Assembly: GCF_002288925.2 (NCBI RefSeq)
Contig: NW_022098036.1
Coordinates: forward strand, 40,031,503-40,095,502
DNA length: 64,000 nt
Reading direction: 5' to 3'
Source: Delphinapterus leucas
Taxonomy: Eukaryota; Chordata; Mammalia; Artiodactyla; Monodontidae
The notes under the pieces were generated by a model. That model was not told the origin of the DNA. It made no database searches and was given only the letters and a program-made list of their open reading frames with translations. Shown piece by piece: positions 47,741-60,560 of this stretch (positions within the stretch are counted from its first letter, which is position 1; each line of letters begins with the position of its first letter). Made by a program: the position numbers and the translations under genes.

Positions 47741-48855
47741 ATAAGAGATTGGGAATTTATGCAGAACAGTATGACTTAACGTTCATCAGATGGAGTGGTT
47801 TTCTTTGTGATGGGAATGGGAATGGAGAATTGAAAGCATTTAAAATTAAGATGGAGTTCCTAAACTTATAAAATCGGTCTAGTGTGCCAAATGTATGCCG
47901 AATGACATGGAGCATGGTTTAAGCATACATAACTGGCCTGTTGTTGAGCTGTCTTTTTCAGAATACATAAATGAAAAGTTATTTGTAAGCCAATGTTTTG
48001 GTCCTAAAGAAGTTCCAAGTTTACCTGTTAATCAGGTTTTAAGGCTTCAGGGTACGAAGGGTAAGCCCAAACTAAAGGCCGTCTCTTTTTCCAATCACAG
48101 TTAAAGTCAGCTGTGGGAGGCCGCCACCCTTGAATGCTTTATAATCAGCTTGAGACATGAAACTGACTCATTTCTGGAAGTGTGGGGGGCTGTTCTTTCA
48201 CTCTCCTCAGTGCATGAATGCCACCATAAAATAAGATTAAAAGCTCTGGGATTTCCCCCGCTGCTTCCCTTCCCTATTTGTTAGCTTTTCATGGTATGTG
48301 GGCTTATACTGTATTTATGTTTTCTCTGCTTCAAATTATCTCACTCACAATTTTGCATTGGACAGCCCGCTTTGCTATACTTCTAAAATAAGACTTATTT
48401 TCCTATTATGCTCTATTTTATCATGTTATTTTAAAAAGATTAACAGCTTAAATATGAATAGATATAATACTTAAACTCATTAGAGTCACAACATCTTTGT
48501 TGGTGCCCCACTCCATTCAATGTCATCTCTTGGGAGAAGATTACTTGTGAGCTTCTTCCCCACTGTCTAAAGGTAGCTGTAAACTTGTCCTCTAAAATAC
48601 TATTATTAGGGAATCACACTGCAATTATAGACTTTCTTCCTGAAGCTTCTAAACTTCAAGCTATAGTGTTTTATTTCCTTCTTTGAAAAGTGTCTTGGCC
48701 TCCTAAATTATGGACACATATCTTTCAGGATCTTATAGACATTCACCTTACTTAAGTTATTGCTCCCTTGTATTTTGAAAAATCTTACTCAAGTTTTAAA
48801 GGAGGAAAATGCTTAATGTACTCAACCAACTCTCAAATGGATTAGAAAAATAAAC
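47741..48855. other. Unassigned sequence, partly GC-richer
   Basis: Around 48,050-48,260 the sequence is less AT-rich and unique-looking (GTGGGAGGCCGCCACCCTTG). This could be conserved noncoding DNA, but nothing specific was found. Confidence 0.4.
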
Positions 48856-48970
48856 TACATATACATATGTAGATATATATAGTTTTTACATATAAACTAT
48901 ATATATAGAAAAAGACAGAGAGAGGCTGAGAGGGTGAAACAGAGGGAGAGACAGAGAGACAGAGAGAGGT
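48856..48970. repeat. TA-rich then GA/GACA-rich simple sequence
   Basis: Imperfect TATA runs are followed by AGACAGAGAG-type repeats for about 60 bases. Confidence 0.85.
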
Positions 48971-49010
48971 GATATAGAAAATGTGGTAAGTGTTCATTTA
49001 AAAATCAGCA

Positions 49011-49155
49011 GGGAATTCCCTGATGGTCCAGTGGTTAGGACTCCATACTTCCACTGCAGGACTGTAGTGGACACGGGTTTGATCCCTGGTCAGGGAACTA
49101 AGATCCCACATGCTGTGTGGTCAAAAAAATAAATAAATATATAAATAATAAAATA
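49011..49155 (+). mobile_element. CHR-1-like short SINE
   Basis: GGGAATTCCCTGATGGTCCA, TGGTTAGGACTCC and GGTTTGATCCCTGGTCAGGG are followed by an (AAAT)n-type tail. Confidence 0.92.
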
Positions 49156-49252
49156 AAAATCAATAAATCTTAGAAAAGAATATCTAGGAGTTTTCTGTAA
49201 CTATTCTTGCAACACTTCTTTAAGTTTGAAGTTATTTCAAAGTGAAAAAATA

Positions 49253-49375
49253 GAGAATTCCCTGGCAGTCCAGTTTTAGGACTCTGCGCTTTCACTGCCA
49301 AGGGCCCAGGTTCAATTCCTTGTGGGAACTAGGATCCCACAAGCCATGCGTGCAGCCAAAAAAAAAGAAAAAAGA
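49253..49375 (+). mobile_element. CHR-1-like short SINE
   Basis: GAGAATTCCCTGGCAGTCCA, GGTTCAATTCCTTGTGGGAA and an A-rich tail are visible. A few bases are missing in the head (CCAGTTTTAGGACTC). It follows the previous SINE by about 100 bases in the same orientation. Confidence 0.9.
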
Positions 49376-49714
49376 AAAAAATATATTAGTTTAAGTATGA
49401 CATTGGCAAGTATGTAGCAAATAATTTAATAGTTAATATAGCAAATAATACTATGATGACAACAACCATCCTTTATAATAAAACTAAAAATATAACATAA
49501 AGTGAGGCAATGATTGGGGTGTAGGGTACTTACACTAAATCCCTTCTCTTTCATATCAAGAATTTAACAAATTACTGTGTTATTTTATATCAAGACATAG
49601 AATGATAAAAGTGTGTTTGGTGAGGTTGAGATGAGAAGGATCAGAACAAAGTATTCAAAATTGGTAGAAGTGGGTGTTATGCAGAGAGGTAAGAAGGAGA
49701 TTGATTTTATTTAT
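49376..49714. other. AT-rich unassigned sequence
   Basis: No feature was recognised. Confidence 0.5.
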
Positions 49715-50428
49715 ATACTTACTTATTTTTACTGAGATAGCACTGGTTTATAACATTAAATAAGTTTCATGTAGATAACATTATGTTTCTACCTCTGTAT
49801 ACACTACAGCCTGCTTATCACCAAAAATTTAGTTTCCATCCATCACCATCCAGTTGACACCCTTTTACCCATTTTCCCTCCCTGACCCCTTTTCCCTCTG
49901 GTTAACACTACTCTATTCTCTGTATCTAAGTGTTTGGTTTTGCTTGGTTTGGTTTGTACATTTATTTTGTTTCTTTGATTTTTTTTTATATTCAGCATAT
50001 GAATAAAATCATAAGGTATTTGTCTTTCTCCATCTGACTTATTTCACTTGGCATAATATCCTCAAGGTCCATCTATGTTGCCACACATGGTAAGCTGTCA
50101 TCTTTTTATGACTAGTATTCCACTGTATATACATATGTATATACATATATGGAATATATATATGTCACATCTTTAACCTTCCATCTGTTGATGGGTACTT
50201 AGGTTGTTTCCTTATCTTGACTATTGTAAATAATGCTGTGATAAATATAGGGGTGCATATATCTTTTCGAACTACTCTTTTTGTATTCTCTGGATAAATA
50301 TCCAGAAGTGGAATAGTTGAATCATGTGGTAGTTCTATTCTTAATTTTTTGAGGAATCTCCATACTATTTTTCACAGTGGCTACACCGACTTACTTTCCC
50401 ACCAACAGTGTATGAGGGTTCCCTTTTG
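49715..50428 (-). mobile_element. Older L1, antisense 3' end and ORF2
   Basis: The antisense 3' UTR begins near TTATTTTTACTGAGATAGCA. ORF2 words such as CTTAGGTTGTTTCCTTATCT and CAACAGTGTATGAGGGTTCC follow. It is diverged and 5'-truncated. Confidence 0.82.
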
Positions 50429-50870
50429 AAGGAGACTTACTTTAAATAAATAAGGCATTGGCAATACACATACAAACAGTCCTACTTAAGTAGAAAGGGT
50501 TTAACCATATGGTTCATTAAAGGTCTGCAAGTAGTCACAATCAGAACTGTAGATGGAGATAATCGTACTTGATCAATGACAAGACAGTAACAAGCAATGA
50601 GAAGTTATAAAGCAATCAATGGAGAATAACAGAAGAGACAGGACAGATGCATAATACCAGAGAATTTTAAAAAAGAAAACCTGAAGCAATTGACTCTGTC
50701 AGCTTAAGTTGCTTTCACATTCCTCTTACCCTTGGTGAGAGTTATTCTGACTGAGCCAGACCTGCAGACTTAGAGGGTTCACTGGAAATAAAAATTAGAA
50801 AATTCAGTCTGGCTTGGTAGAATGCAGAAAGGGGATCCAGTAGAGTGTTTAGTAAGGGTTTATCTAAATA
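50429..50870. other. Unassigned sequence
   Basis: No feature was recognised between two LINE relics. Confidence 0.5.
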
Positions 50871-51757
50871 AAGTTTTTATTTTGTAATAGTTTTAGATTT
50901 ACTGAGAAGTTTCAGATGTAGTACAGAGAATCCCATACACCATATACCATTTCTCCTATTATAAACATATCTGTGTGGTACATTTGTCACAATTAATGAA
51001 CAAATATTGATACATTATTATTAACTAAAGTCCACATCTTATTCAGATACCCTTGGTGTTTACCAAATGCTCTTTTCTCTTCCACAGTCCCATCCAAGAT
51101 ATCACATTAATTTGGTTGTCAATTCTCCTTAAGCTCCTCTTGGCTGTGATAGTTACTCAGACTTTCCTTGTTTTTGGTGACCATGACAGACTGTAGGAGT
51201 ACTGGTCAGGTATGTTGGTCAATGTCCTTCTATTGAGATTTTTCTGATGTTTTTCTCATGATTACACTGGTGTTGTGTGTTTTGGAGAGAAAGATCACAG
51301 AGGTAAAGTGTCATTCTCATCTTACCACATCACATCGAGAATACATATTATCAAGGTGACTTGTCACTGTTGATATTAATCTTGGTCACTTGGTTGAGGT
51401 AGTGAGTCAGGTTTCTCCACTGTAAAGTTACTCTTTTTTCCCCCTTTCCATTCTATACCCTTTGGAAGGAAGTCCCTATGCATAGCCCACACTTAAGAAG
51501 TGAGGAGTTAGGCTCCATCTTCTTGAGGGTGGAGTATCCAAATAAATTATTTAAAATTCTGCTGCACAGGAAATGTGTCTGTTCTCTTCCATTTGTTTAT
51601 TTACTTAATTATTTATATCAGTTTGGACTCATGAATATATATCTTGTACTTTGGGTTATAATTCAATACTATTTTATTTTGTTGCTCAAATCATTCCAGC
51701 TCTGTCTATTGGGGGGTCTTTCACTTGGCTTCTGTGTCCCTTTGACATACTCCCATC

Positions 51758-51759
<2 letters not shown>

Positions 51760-51792
<33 letters not shown>
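51760..51792. repeat. (GT)n microsatellite
   Basis: About 33 bases of perfect GT repeat lie inside the L1M relic. Confidence 0.95.
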
Positions 51793-51793
<1 letters not shown>

Positions 51794-52019
51794 GAGCACT
51801 TTCTTTCTTTATAACACTACAAGGTTCTCCCAGATTATCTTGTATATTTCCTGCCCCAGGCTTAGAATCAGCCATTTCTCCAAGGAGCCTTAGTTCCTTT
51901 AATTAAAGAAGGGTTCTAGAAACCAAGATCTGGGTGCTAAGTGTACTTGTTGCTACTGGGTGTCCTTGCTTCTAGGCTCTCTCAGCTAACAGAATAGGAA
52001 AATATGTGGATGTATGTTA

Positions 52020-52092
52020 ACCTTTGTGTGTATATATATATGTATATATAGATAGAGAGACAGAGAGAGAGAAAGAGACAGAGACAGACAGA
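52020..52092. repeat. TA then GA/GACA simple sequence
   Basis: TATATATATG runs are followed by AGAGACAGAG-type repeats up to the edge of the Tigger element. Confidence 0.85.
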
Positions 52093-52577
52093 CAGTCACA
52101 TACCTTGGAGATATTGCAAGTTCAGTTCCAGAACACTGCATTAAAGCAAATATCACGATACACTAAGTCACATGAATTTAGGGGTTTCCAATGCACATAA
52201 AAGTCATGTTTATACTATTCTATAGTCTGTTAAATGTACAATAACATATCTAAAAAACAATAAATATATATCTTAATGGAATAATACTTTATTGCTAAAT
52301 ATGTTAACCATCATCTGAGCCTTCAGCAAGTCGTGGTAGTGACATCAAAGATATCTGATCACAGATTACCAGAACAAGTTATATAATAATGAAAAAGTTT
52401 GTAATACTGTGAAAATTACCAAAATGTGACACAGAGACACGACGTGAACGAATGCTGTTAGAAAAATGGTGCTGATAGACTTGCTGGACACAGGGTTGCC
52501 ACAAACCTTCAATTTGTAAAAAAGCAAATATCTATGAAGCACAGTAGAGTGAAGCACAATAAGACAAGTTATGCCTG
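52093..52577. mobile_element. Tigger1-derived non-autonomous DNA element
   Basis: The left end CAGTCACATACCTTGGAGAT and the right end GACAAGTTATGCCTG are diverged Tigger1 terminal inverted repeats. TA follows the right end at 52,578-52,579. About 200 bases of Tigger1 left-end sequence (CTTTATTGCTAAATATGTTA, ATCATCTGAGCCTTCAGCAA) are joined directly to the right end. The transposase region is missing, as in internally deleted miniature copies. Confidence 0.85.
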
Positions 52578-52599
52578 TATTTATAAATATTTATCTGTG

Positions 52600-53215
52600 T
52601 TTCTGTCTGAATCTATAGTAAGCTAAAATTGAGTTTATGCTGATATCTCCAACTATATTCTATTACCAAACAAACCTTTTTTTTTGTTTGTCTGTATCCT
52701 CCAGCTCGAACACTGAGAAACTTGCCTCCCACGATCTGCCATTCATCTACCTCACTATTCAATTCTAGTATATATGCATAGTGGCTTCAGAATTGTTAAC
52801 CCATAGCCCCATGGGAATCAAAATTAAAGTACACTGCTTATGTGCAGTTTCTTCCTTTGCCTTTAGTCTAATGTCTCCATTCATTTCCAAAACTACTTAA
52901 ACCAGAAATTTTCTCCCTATTCCTTCAGTGAGGTTGTTTTATAGATGTTATACAATTAGATTGTTTTGTCACAGTAAACATTACATTCTGGAATCTACCA
53001 ACCTTCTAAATGATTTTTTTACTTGCATACATTAAAGTTCATTCTTGTGCCATGGATTTTGACAAAGGCAGAGTGTCATGCATCCATCACTCCAGTATCA
53101 TACATAATACTTATCTCCACAAACCACTGCCTCAACCCAAACCAACCTGCCCCCAAACACAGTCAGTGCCATGCCCTCTAAAAAATAGTAACTCCTCTGG
53201 AAAGAAATCTTAAGG
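52600..53215. mobile_element. Old L1M-type region continued
   Basis: GGATTTTGACAAAGGCAGAG, GCATCCATCACTCCAGTATC and ATACATAATACTTATCTCCA resemble the L1M 3' region that also lies left of the Tigger element. It is probably the same LINE split by the DNA element. Confidence 0.5.
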
Positions 53216-53534
53216 GGCACAATCTCCTCCTACTTTCAATGTTCCACACTCCCCAGCACAAGCCTCCTTGGCTTTTTTTCCCCCTGCTCCCTCCCCTTCC
53301 CTCCCCCACCTACCTCCATTACCTTAAGGAAGGGTTTTTTTTCTCTCTCTCACCCTCACATTGTAGGAGTGCATGAGCAGGCCAGGTGCACAATCACATT
53401 TTTCAAGAAATAACGTCACAGGATTTCCAATGATAGGCAAAGATTGAATGATAAGAACCCCAGAACCAGGAGAGGTAGTTCAGATGCAGACCATAAAGAC
53501 ACTGCTGCTCCAGAGCTTTAAGAACAAGAAAAAA
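53216..53534. other. Unassigned, locally C-rich sequence
   Basis: A pyrimidine-rich patch at 53,265-53,355 stands out in composition. No gene was recognised. Confidence 0.45.
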
Positions 53535-54212
53535 CACTCTTTGACATAAATTGTAGCAATGTTTTTTTGGATCTGTCTCCTAAGACAAAGGGATGAAAGC
53601 AAAAGTAAACAAATGAGGCCTAATTAGACCATTGATAAAATGAACAGACAACCTACCAAATGGGAGAAAATATTTGCAAATGGTATGACTGATAAGGGGT
53701 TAATATCCAACACATATAAATAGCTCTTACAACTCAACATCAAAAAAACAAACAACCGATTAAAAAATGGGCAGAAGAACTGAATAGACATTTTTCCAAA
53801 GAGGAAATGCAGATGGCCAACAGACACATGAAAAGATGCTCAATATCGCTAATCATCAGGGAAATGCAAATCAAAACCACAATGAAATACCACCTCACAC
53901 CTGCCAGAATGGCTGTCATCAAGAAGAACACAGATAAGAAATGTTGGTGAGCATGTGGAGAAACGGGAAGTTGGTGGGAATGTAAATTGGTGCAGCCATT
54001 GTAGAAAACTGTTTGGAGGTTTCTCAAAAAACTAAAATTAGAACTACTATATGATCCAGCAATTCCACTCCTGGGTATATATCCAGAGAAAACAAAAACA
54101 CTAATTCAAAAAGATATGTGCATCCCAATGTTGATAGCAGCATTATTCATAGTAGCTAAGATATGGAAGCAACCTAAGTGTCCATCAACAGACGAATGGA
54201 TAAAGAAGATGT

Positions 54213-54256
<44 letters not shown>

Positions 54257-54655
54257 AACACACACACACAATGGAATACTACTCAGGCATAAAAAAAGAA
54301 TGAAATTTAGCCATTTGCAACAACATGGATGGACTTGGAAGGCAATATGCTAAGTGAAATGAGTCAGACAGAGAAAGACAAATACTGTATGGTATCACTT
54401 ATCTGTGGAATCTAAAAAATAAAACAAATGAACAAATATAACAAAACAGAAGCAGACTCATATATAGAAAGCAAACTATATATGGTTACCTGTGGGGAGA
54501 GAAAAGGGGGGAGTGGATTAAGAAGTACAAATTATTAGGTATAAAATACTATACAAGGGTATATTGTACAATATGGAGAATATGGCAAATATTTTATAAC
54601 TATAAGTGGAGTGAAAGCATAGAATATAAATCATTACATACATACATACCCCAAA
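53535..54655 (+). mobile_element. Older L1, ORF2 end and 3' UTR
   Basis: From AACACTCTTTGACATAAATT through AACATCAAAAAAACAAACAA and CTGGGTATATATCCAGAGAA to the 3' UTR, this is a sense, 5'-truncated L1 of an older subfamily. It has many stops. A TA/CA microsatellite has expanded inside it. The UBE2E3 retrocopy follows it directly. Confidence 0.88.
54214..54270. repeat. (TA)n(CA)n microsatellite
   Basis: About 32 bases of TA followed by CA repeats with one interruption, within L1 ORF2. Confidence 0.95.
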
Positions 54656-54660
54656 AACGT

Positions 54661-55711
54661 GAGAGAGAAAAACCTTTTACCACACAGCAAAAGAAAAAGT
54701 CTGAACTCCCCAGCAAAACCACTGCAAATTTTCCACTACAGTAGTGCAAAAAGAATTCGGAAGGAGCTAGCTGAAATCACCTTTGACCCTCCTCCTAACC
54801 GAAGTGCTGGACCTAAAAGAGATAGCACCTATGAACAGAGACTGACTATACTTGGTCCATCAGGTCCTGTGTATGAATGTGGTATATTTTTTCTAAATAT
54901 CACATGTTCATCCAGTTATTCATTTAAGCTGCCAAACGTTACTTTTCACACCACAATCTATCACTGCAACATCAACAGTCAAGGAGTCATCTGTTTGGGT
55001 ATCCTTAAAGACAGCTAGAGTCCTGCTTTACTATTTCAAAGATTTTGTGGTCAATTTGTTCCCTTTGACATTGACAGACTGCAACTCTGTAGATCCTCCG
55101 GTTGGAAGCATAGCTGCTCAGTATTTGACCAACAAAGAAGAACATGACAAGAGATAGGCAACACAATTCACATAATTTGTATGCAGTGAGAAAGAGCAGA
55201 GGCATCTTCTCACTGCGCAGCAAATCTTTATAGCCTTTACAATATGGACTTCTGTGTATGTGTTATGCTGCTGATTCTACTCTGGGCCTTTATCCTCTGG
55301 AAAGTGGGAGACTGCCCCAAAGGGCAAATGCTGTCAAGAATAGAACTTTGTAACTGTAGATAATTTATGTTTAAACACCTACTGGCAAGTCTTGCTTCTT
55401 TGGGATATTAAAATGCATTTTGTAATATACTAAAGATACTGGTCTTGATTTCTGCCAAATATTATAGTGCATTTTGGCTTAACTCATTATCTGTATGAAG
55501 TTATAAAAGTAGCCATATAGGAATTAGATCATTTGTAGTAAACCCATGTCAATTTCTGAGTATGTGGTTCACACTGTTGTGAAAAAACGTCTTACGTTTT
55601 ACTTTCATCAATTTGTAATTAGAGGATTTTCTTTTACCCTTTTGTAGCTCAGAGAGCACCTGATGTATCATCTCAAATACAATAAATATGCTTCTGAAGG
55701 CAAAAAAAAAA
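54661..55711 (+). pseudogene. UBE2E3P: Processed pseudogene of UBE2E3 (ubiquitin-conjugating enzyme E2)
   Basis: The parent is a class III E2 enzyme that passes ubiquitin from E1 to substrates. This copy has no introns, starts about 45 codons into the coding region, and ends with AATAAA at 55,681 and a 10-base A-tail, so it is a retrocopy. [32 protein letters not shown] and [13 protein letters not shown] are recognisable, and the active-site cysteine codon survives at 54,992-54,994. It is broken by a stop and frameshift near 54,743, a stop where the parent has tryptophan near 55,016, and later frameshifts. QQKK, SKTTA and AAQYLTN favour UBE2E3 over UBE2E1 and UBE2E2. No target duplication is seen. 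About 500 bases of 3' UTR are kept. Confidence 0.93.
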
Positions 55712-57887
55712 TTAAGGGTTTTTACAGCAGCTTTACAAAATATAGGATCTGAAAAACCATATTGTAATTACTTCTTTACATGTTTATAACCTCATGAGAG
55801 CTTACCTGTCTTATCATGAATACCCATGCCCAGCACATACCTAGCAATAGTAGGAACCCAATGACCATTTTGGAATAAATATATTAATACCAGTTTATCC
55901 TAATTAAAATAACCAATACATAGTTTTCATTCTGAAATTTTTCTGATTTTTCAAGGTTTTTAATTGAAAAATATAGAAAGATAAACTTTGAGATTCAATA
56001 TCTGTTCTATAGGCATATTTATAATTTAACACATTCACTTAGCTCTATAGAGTCCTAATAACACAGAGGGGATTCTGCATAACCATAATGAATATTTCAT
56101 CATATCTTTGCCTGTGTATTGAAAGTGTGAACAATTTTTTAATAGCTTAGATTTCCTCTTTTACAATGCTGCAAGAAATTTTGAATAAAGAAGTTATATA
56201 TTTTTACATCCAAAACAAAAAATGTTCACAAATTTTATTTTCTACAATTTGGAATATGTTGCTCCTATAGGCAAACAAGGTCAAGCTTATAATTTTCATA
56301 AATGTAATTTTGCAAATTTTATAAAAGCCAGAACTCGTTTTACTTAATGTAATGATCAGGTGATGGTGACATGCATAATGCAATTTTCACAAATGAAGGT
56401 AAACGTTAAGTTCGTATTTCTGTATTCAAGAAAAATATGAACTAACTCAATAAAGATGAGCAATGTTAACCTTAAGGAGTTAATCATCAGAGTGAATGAG
56501 GGAAAATAGTATAATTAGCAATATATGAAGGTAGTCATTAAGGTGAACCAAGGCACATAATATAGTTTGCAACATAATGTAAACAAAAGCCAAAGTTCCC
56601 ATAGCAACACAAACTTTTCTCCAGTGTACACATACTGTATTTTGGATTACCAGTTAGAGTTTTAAATTTGTAGTTTCTTATGCAGGTGAGTAATAAGGGT
56701 ATGTCAACATGGCTCTGAGAACAATAAGATTTATATATTCAAATTTAGATGTGTTTAAATTTGCAAGCTTCACACTTAGTTTTCTTTACAGTTGACATCC
56801 CCTAAACTTATGGTGGCATTTCAGGTTAAGGCCATGAAATTACATTTATCTCATTTGTGGTAATGTTTGTTAAGTACCTTTATTATTTAAGCTTGCATGT
56901 GTTAGGATGCATATATTTTGTGGTGTGTTTTAGAAACTTTGATGATTAAATGTAGTGGTGTTAAAATATAAGATTATATAAATATTAGGAAATATAATAG
57001 CTAGCCCTAAATTATGTCACACAGCAATAAGATAGTAGATACCATAAAATGGTATTCTTTGCTCAACATGGACAATTGTATTAATACTCTTTCTTCAAGG
57101 AAAATTTTTTTCTTCTACAATTCTCACTCAAATAATCCATTCCATTATAGCTATGTCTTTACTTTGTTTTTCTTCTTTATAAAATAAAACAGGATTGTTT
57201 AAAGTTACATTTACAAAGTTTATACAGTCACTTGTATACTAATTCTCATAAAATTTTTGTGAATGTGCCAGTTGGGTGGTAACTACAATTACTTGTATTT
57301 TATGTATGGAAAAAGAGACAAAAACCCAAGATCACACAATTAGAGCAAATACTATAGTTACTCAGCATAAACAACTTTAAAATTTACATATTATATATGT
57401 ATATATGAATGGAAAGTGGAAATAACTAGGAGAAAAATCGTGTGTTTTATTTCATATTTACATATTTAATTCATCTAGATATAAATCCTTATTCATTTTT
57501 ATTAAGACTCAATAATCAAATGCTTAGAATATTCTGGAGAATCCTAGTGGCTCTTTATTTCAAAGAGAAGTCGACTTTTCAAGGTTTGAATTATTGACAG
57601 ATTTTGCTCATTGTAAAATGGAAACAATTTAAAGGAGGTGTTAGTTTTACCAATCTATCCATCCTCAATTTGAATGTCCTCAAATATTTGTCTTTTGAAT
57701 TACATTATGATAGAGACAGAAGGATCAATCATTAAGTGAAGGTTAGTGTGAAGTCTCAAAATTAAACCATTCTGGAATTCAAACTCTCTGTGGCACTTGA
57801 CTGAGACACATAATGAAGTATCTGACATGTGGGAGATAATATGATTTGTTTACAATTTGAATAGGTAGAATAAAACTATAAAAATTG
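55712..57887. other. AT-rich unassigned sequence
   Basis: No gene, SINE or L1 was recognised over 2.2 kb. Poly(A)-like signals and short open frames occur at chance level. Confidence 0.5.
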
Positions 57888-58120
57888 GGGGCTTCCCTGG
57901 TGGCGCAGTGATTGAGAGTCTGCCTGCCAATGCAGGGGACACGGGTTCGTACCCCGGTCCGGGAAGATCCCACACGCCGCGGAGCGGCTAGGCCCGTGAG
58001 CCATGGCCGCTGAGCCTCCGCGCCCGGAGCCTGTGCTCCGCAACGGGAGAGGCCACAGCAGTGACAGGCCCGCGTACCGCAAAAAAATAAAAATAAAAAT
58101 AAATTAAAAATAAAATAAAA
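57888..58120 (+). mobile_element. CHR-2-like cetacean SINE
   Basis: GGGCTTCCCTGGTGGCGCAG, GGAGCGGCTAGGCCCGTGAG and GCCCGCGTACCGC are followed by an (AAAAT)n tail. It is one of the least diverged copies in the window and keeps many CpG sites. Antisense open frames of 134 and 68 codons come from the SINE. Confidence 0.95.
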
Positions 58121-60199
58121 TTCCTCTTCAATTAAAAATAGAACAAAATAAATAGTAGTAAGAAGGTGTAGGGATGACATCAATATTTTAGCATTTTCTA
58201 GGACCTGGAGATGTTCTCATTGTGGAACAAAATATAAATGGTTTCATTCATTTTGCTATTAAAGTGAAAATACATGTGTCAGAATACAAATCTTAAAACA
58301 ATGATGTCCAATTTTAGGGGGAAAAATCATCCCTTTTGAAGATAATGATAAATATTCAAGTTTTCCTCTATGAAGATAATATTTTTTGTCTAAGTCAACA
58401 TACTTTACCATTTTTAAACTTTTCTTATCACATTTTTGACAGCAGTTTTTCCAATTCTGACAGCTCTTTAAAAGTAATTTTAACAGCCGAGTGATTTCTC
58501 TTCTAAGCAAAGTCAGATTATGTGAAATGTCAATGTAAAAACTATACACTCTGACACATAATCATTTTTAGTTGAATTTACTTATTAATTTTGCTTGCTA
58601 TTACTAATAAAACATAAGTGCTTAGCTAATTGTATTGCTTTTTGAAATGTTTTAACGGTATTAAAACTGTATCCTCTTTACCACAAAACGTCTCACTTTA
58701 TCACAATTAGCTACCCTTCCAAAAATGGAGAGGAGGGAGGAGTAGCAGTGCTAGGTAGAGAAAAGGCAATTGAGAGACTCAGCAAAGTGGCTAAAGTGCA
58801 AATACAAGCCTACATTGGTTAAACCAGGACGGCGATATATCTGAATTCCCTAGGGGGAAACTCTTGCAAAACACGGGCATCTCCCTTCTCCCCTTCCTCA
58901 CATAGCCCTATATTCCCAACTCCCATTGCTGGGATTCTGATATATGCCCAGGGCAGGTGGATAGAGAATATTTTTTCACATGCCCACCCTCCCACCTGAT
59001 TGAAAGCCCCTGGAAACAATTTAAATAAAAACTGACAATTTTTTTGACTGAATTAATCCAGTTAATTTCCTCAGTCCTTTATTTCATGATCAAAGTGTTG
59101 AAGGAGGTGAAGTGATTATCTGGTAAATATAAATAAATGGGTTGTCAGTTCAAAAATTATCTTCTCTTTGTAGTATTTGCTCTAGTCGCTTGTTTCCTGA
59201 TCCATACTTTGGTGACTGAAAGCTTGTTTCTCTATAGAATGACTTTGTCATAATTTTAAAGAAAAAATGTTTTACAGAAGAGGATTTCATTTTAGTTGAT
59301 GATCCACCATCTAACCACTATTCTAAATGGAATTCCAGTAAACTTAGCAAAATTTTAAAAAGTTAGATTAGTCTTATTAGATGAATTCATTGAGGATTAT
59401 ACATTGACTAGATTAATAAATTGAATTCTAAACTGTCCTATGTTCCTCATCATTGTAGAAACGTTCCACTTCATGTTGAATGAGTAGACTTGCCTTAGAC
59501 AAATTAGGAGCATTAATTACATTTTGAAGTCTAAACAAGTAAACAAACAAACAAAAAAACCCAGTCAAAATTACAAGCAAGATTCAACAACTCAGTAGCA
59601 TCATTCAATAGAAAGTGGAAAACAATGGAGAAATAACTTTAAAATTCCAAGAGAAAATTATTTCCAACCACACTATCAATCAAGTGTGAAAGTAGAGTGT
59701 AGACTTCTTAGATAATTTCTAAAATAATTTACCTTCTAGTCAACCTTTCTTAGGAAGCTATTAAATATGCACTCCACCAACTCAAAGAAGTAAGCAATGA
59801 AATGGAGTCCAGCAATTCAGCAAACAGGAATCAAACTCAGGAAAGAAACAAGGTAATTTTCAAGGTGATGAAAAATCTTCCAGGAAAACAACTAGGCAGT
59901 AGTCCTAAACTGCTGATTGTACAGGCTAGATCAGAAGAATAGACATATCCAATAAAATAAAATATAAAGAAAAGAAATGGATATGTTGCCTGATGTGTTT
60001 GAATATATGGAAACAAGTTTTACAGTTTTGGTACAAAATTGGCTCTGAGACAATGGTGTAACAAACAAATGTAAAGCAATGTAATTATGAACCAAACTAA
60101 GAAAAGGTTGTACAAGAAAGTTAATGTAATCAAAGGAAAAGAACACCTAAACCATGAACAAAATTTACATTGTCAGAAACATGTAACAACAGAATACTG
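58121..60199. other. AT-rich unassigned sequence
   Basis: Open frames of 96 codons (58,259-58,549) and 66 codons (58,819-59,019) on the minus strand show no recognised domains. No repeat family was identified. Confidence 0.45.
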
Positions 60200-60560
60200 T
60201 CTTTAACAGCTTTATTGAGATATAATTCACATACCGTAAAATTCAGTCTTCCAAAGTATACAATTCAGTTTTTAGTATATTCACAGATTTGTGCAACCAT
60301 CACTACTATCTAAATTTAGATGAAGCCCCGTATGCATTTGCAGTCACTCCCTATTCCTTCCTTCCCCAACCCTGGCAGCCAATAATCTACTTAGTATCTC
60401 TATAGACTTACCTATTCTAGACAGTTTTTATAAATGGAGTTATACAATATGTGGTCTTTTGTGACTGACTTCTTTAATTTAGCATAAAGCTTTCAATATT
60501 CATCCATATTTTAGCATGCATCAGGACTTCATTTTTTTTTCACTGCCAAATAACACTGAT
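60200..60560 (-). mobile_element. Old L1M 3' end, antisense
   Basis: CAGCTTTATTGAGATATAAT, TACAATTCAGTTTTTAGTAT and TTGTGCAACCATCACTACTA are the reverse of the well-known L1M 3' UTR. Confidence 0.82.

Larger units (their letters stand above)
50871..52092. mobile_element. Old L1M-type 3' region
   Basis: The words TAGTACAGAGAATCCCATAC, GATACATTATTATTAACTAA, GGTTTCTCCACTGTAAAGTT and TTTCTCCAAGGAGCCTTAGT appear in the order of an old L1M 3' region. Part of the same element type lies at about 1480-1830. Orientation is not assigned with confidence. Open frames inside it (51,478-51,893) are not genes. Confidence 0.6.

Noticed and set aside
48856..49375. A CRISPR-like or satellite array
   Set aside because: The repeated look comes from simple sequence plus two neighbouring SINEs; there is no regular spacer structure, and the DNA is mammalian.
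54661..55711. A working ubiquitin-conjugating enzyme gene
   Set aside because: It lacks the N-terminal codons and has several stops and frameshifts within the conserved E2 fold.
57888..58080. A CpG island
   Set aside because: The CpG density comes from one young SINE body and is less than 200 bases long, with no promoter features around it.
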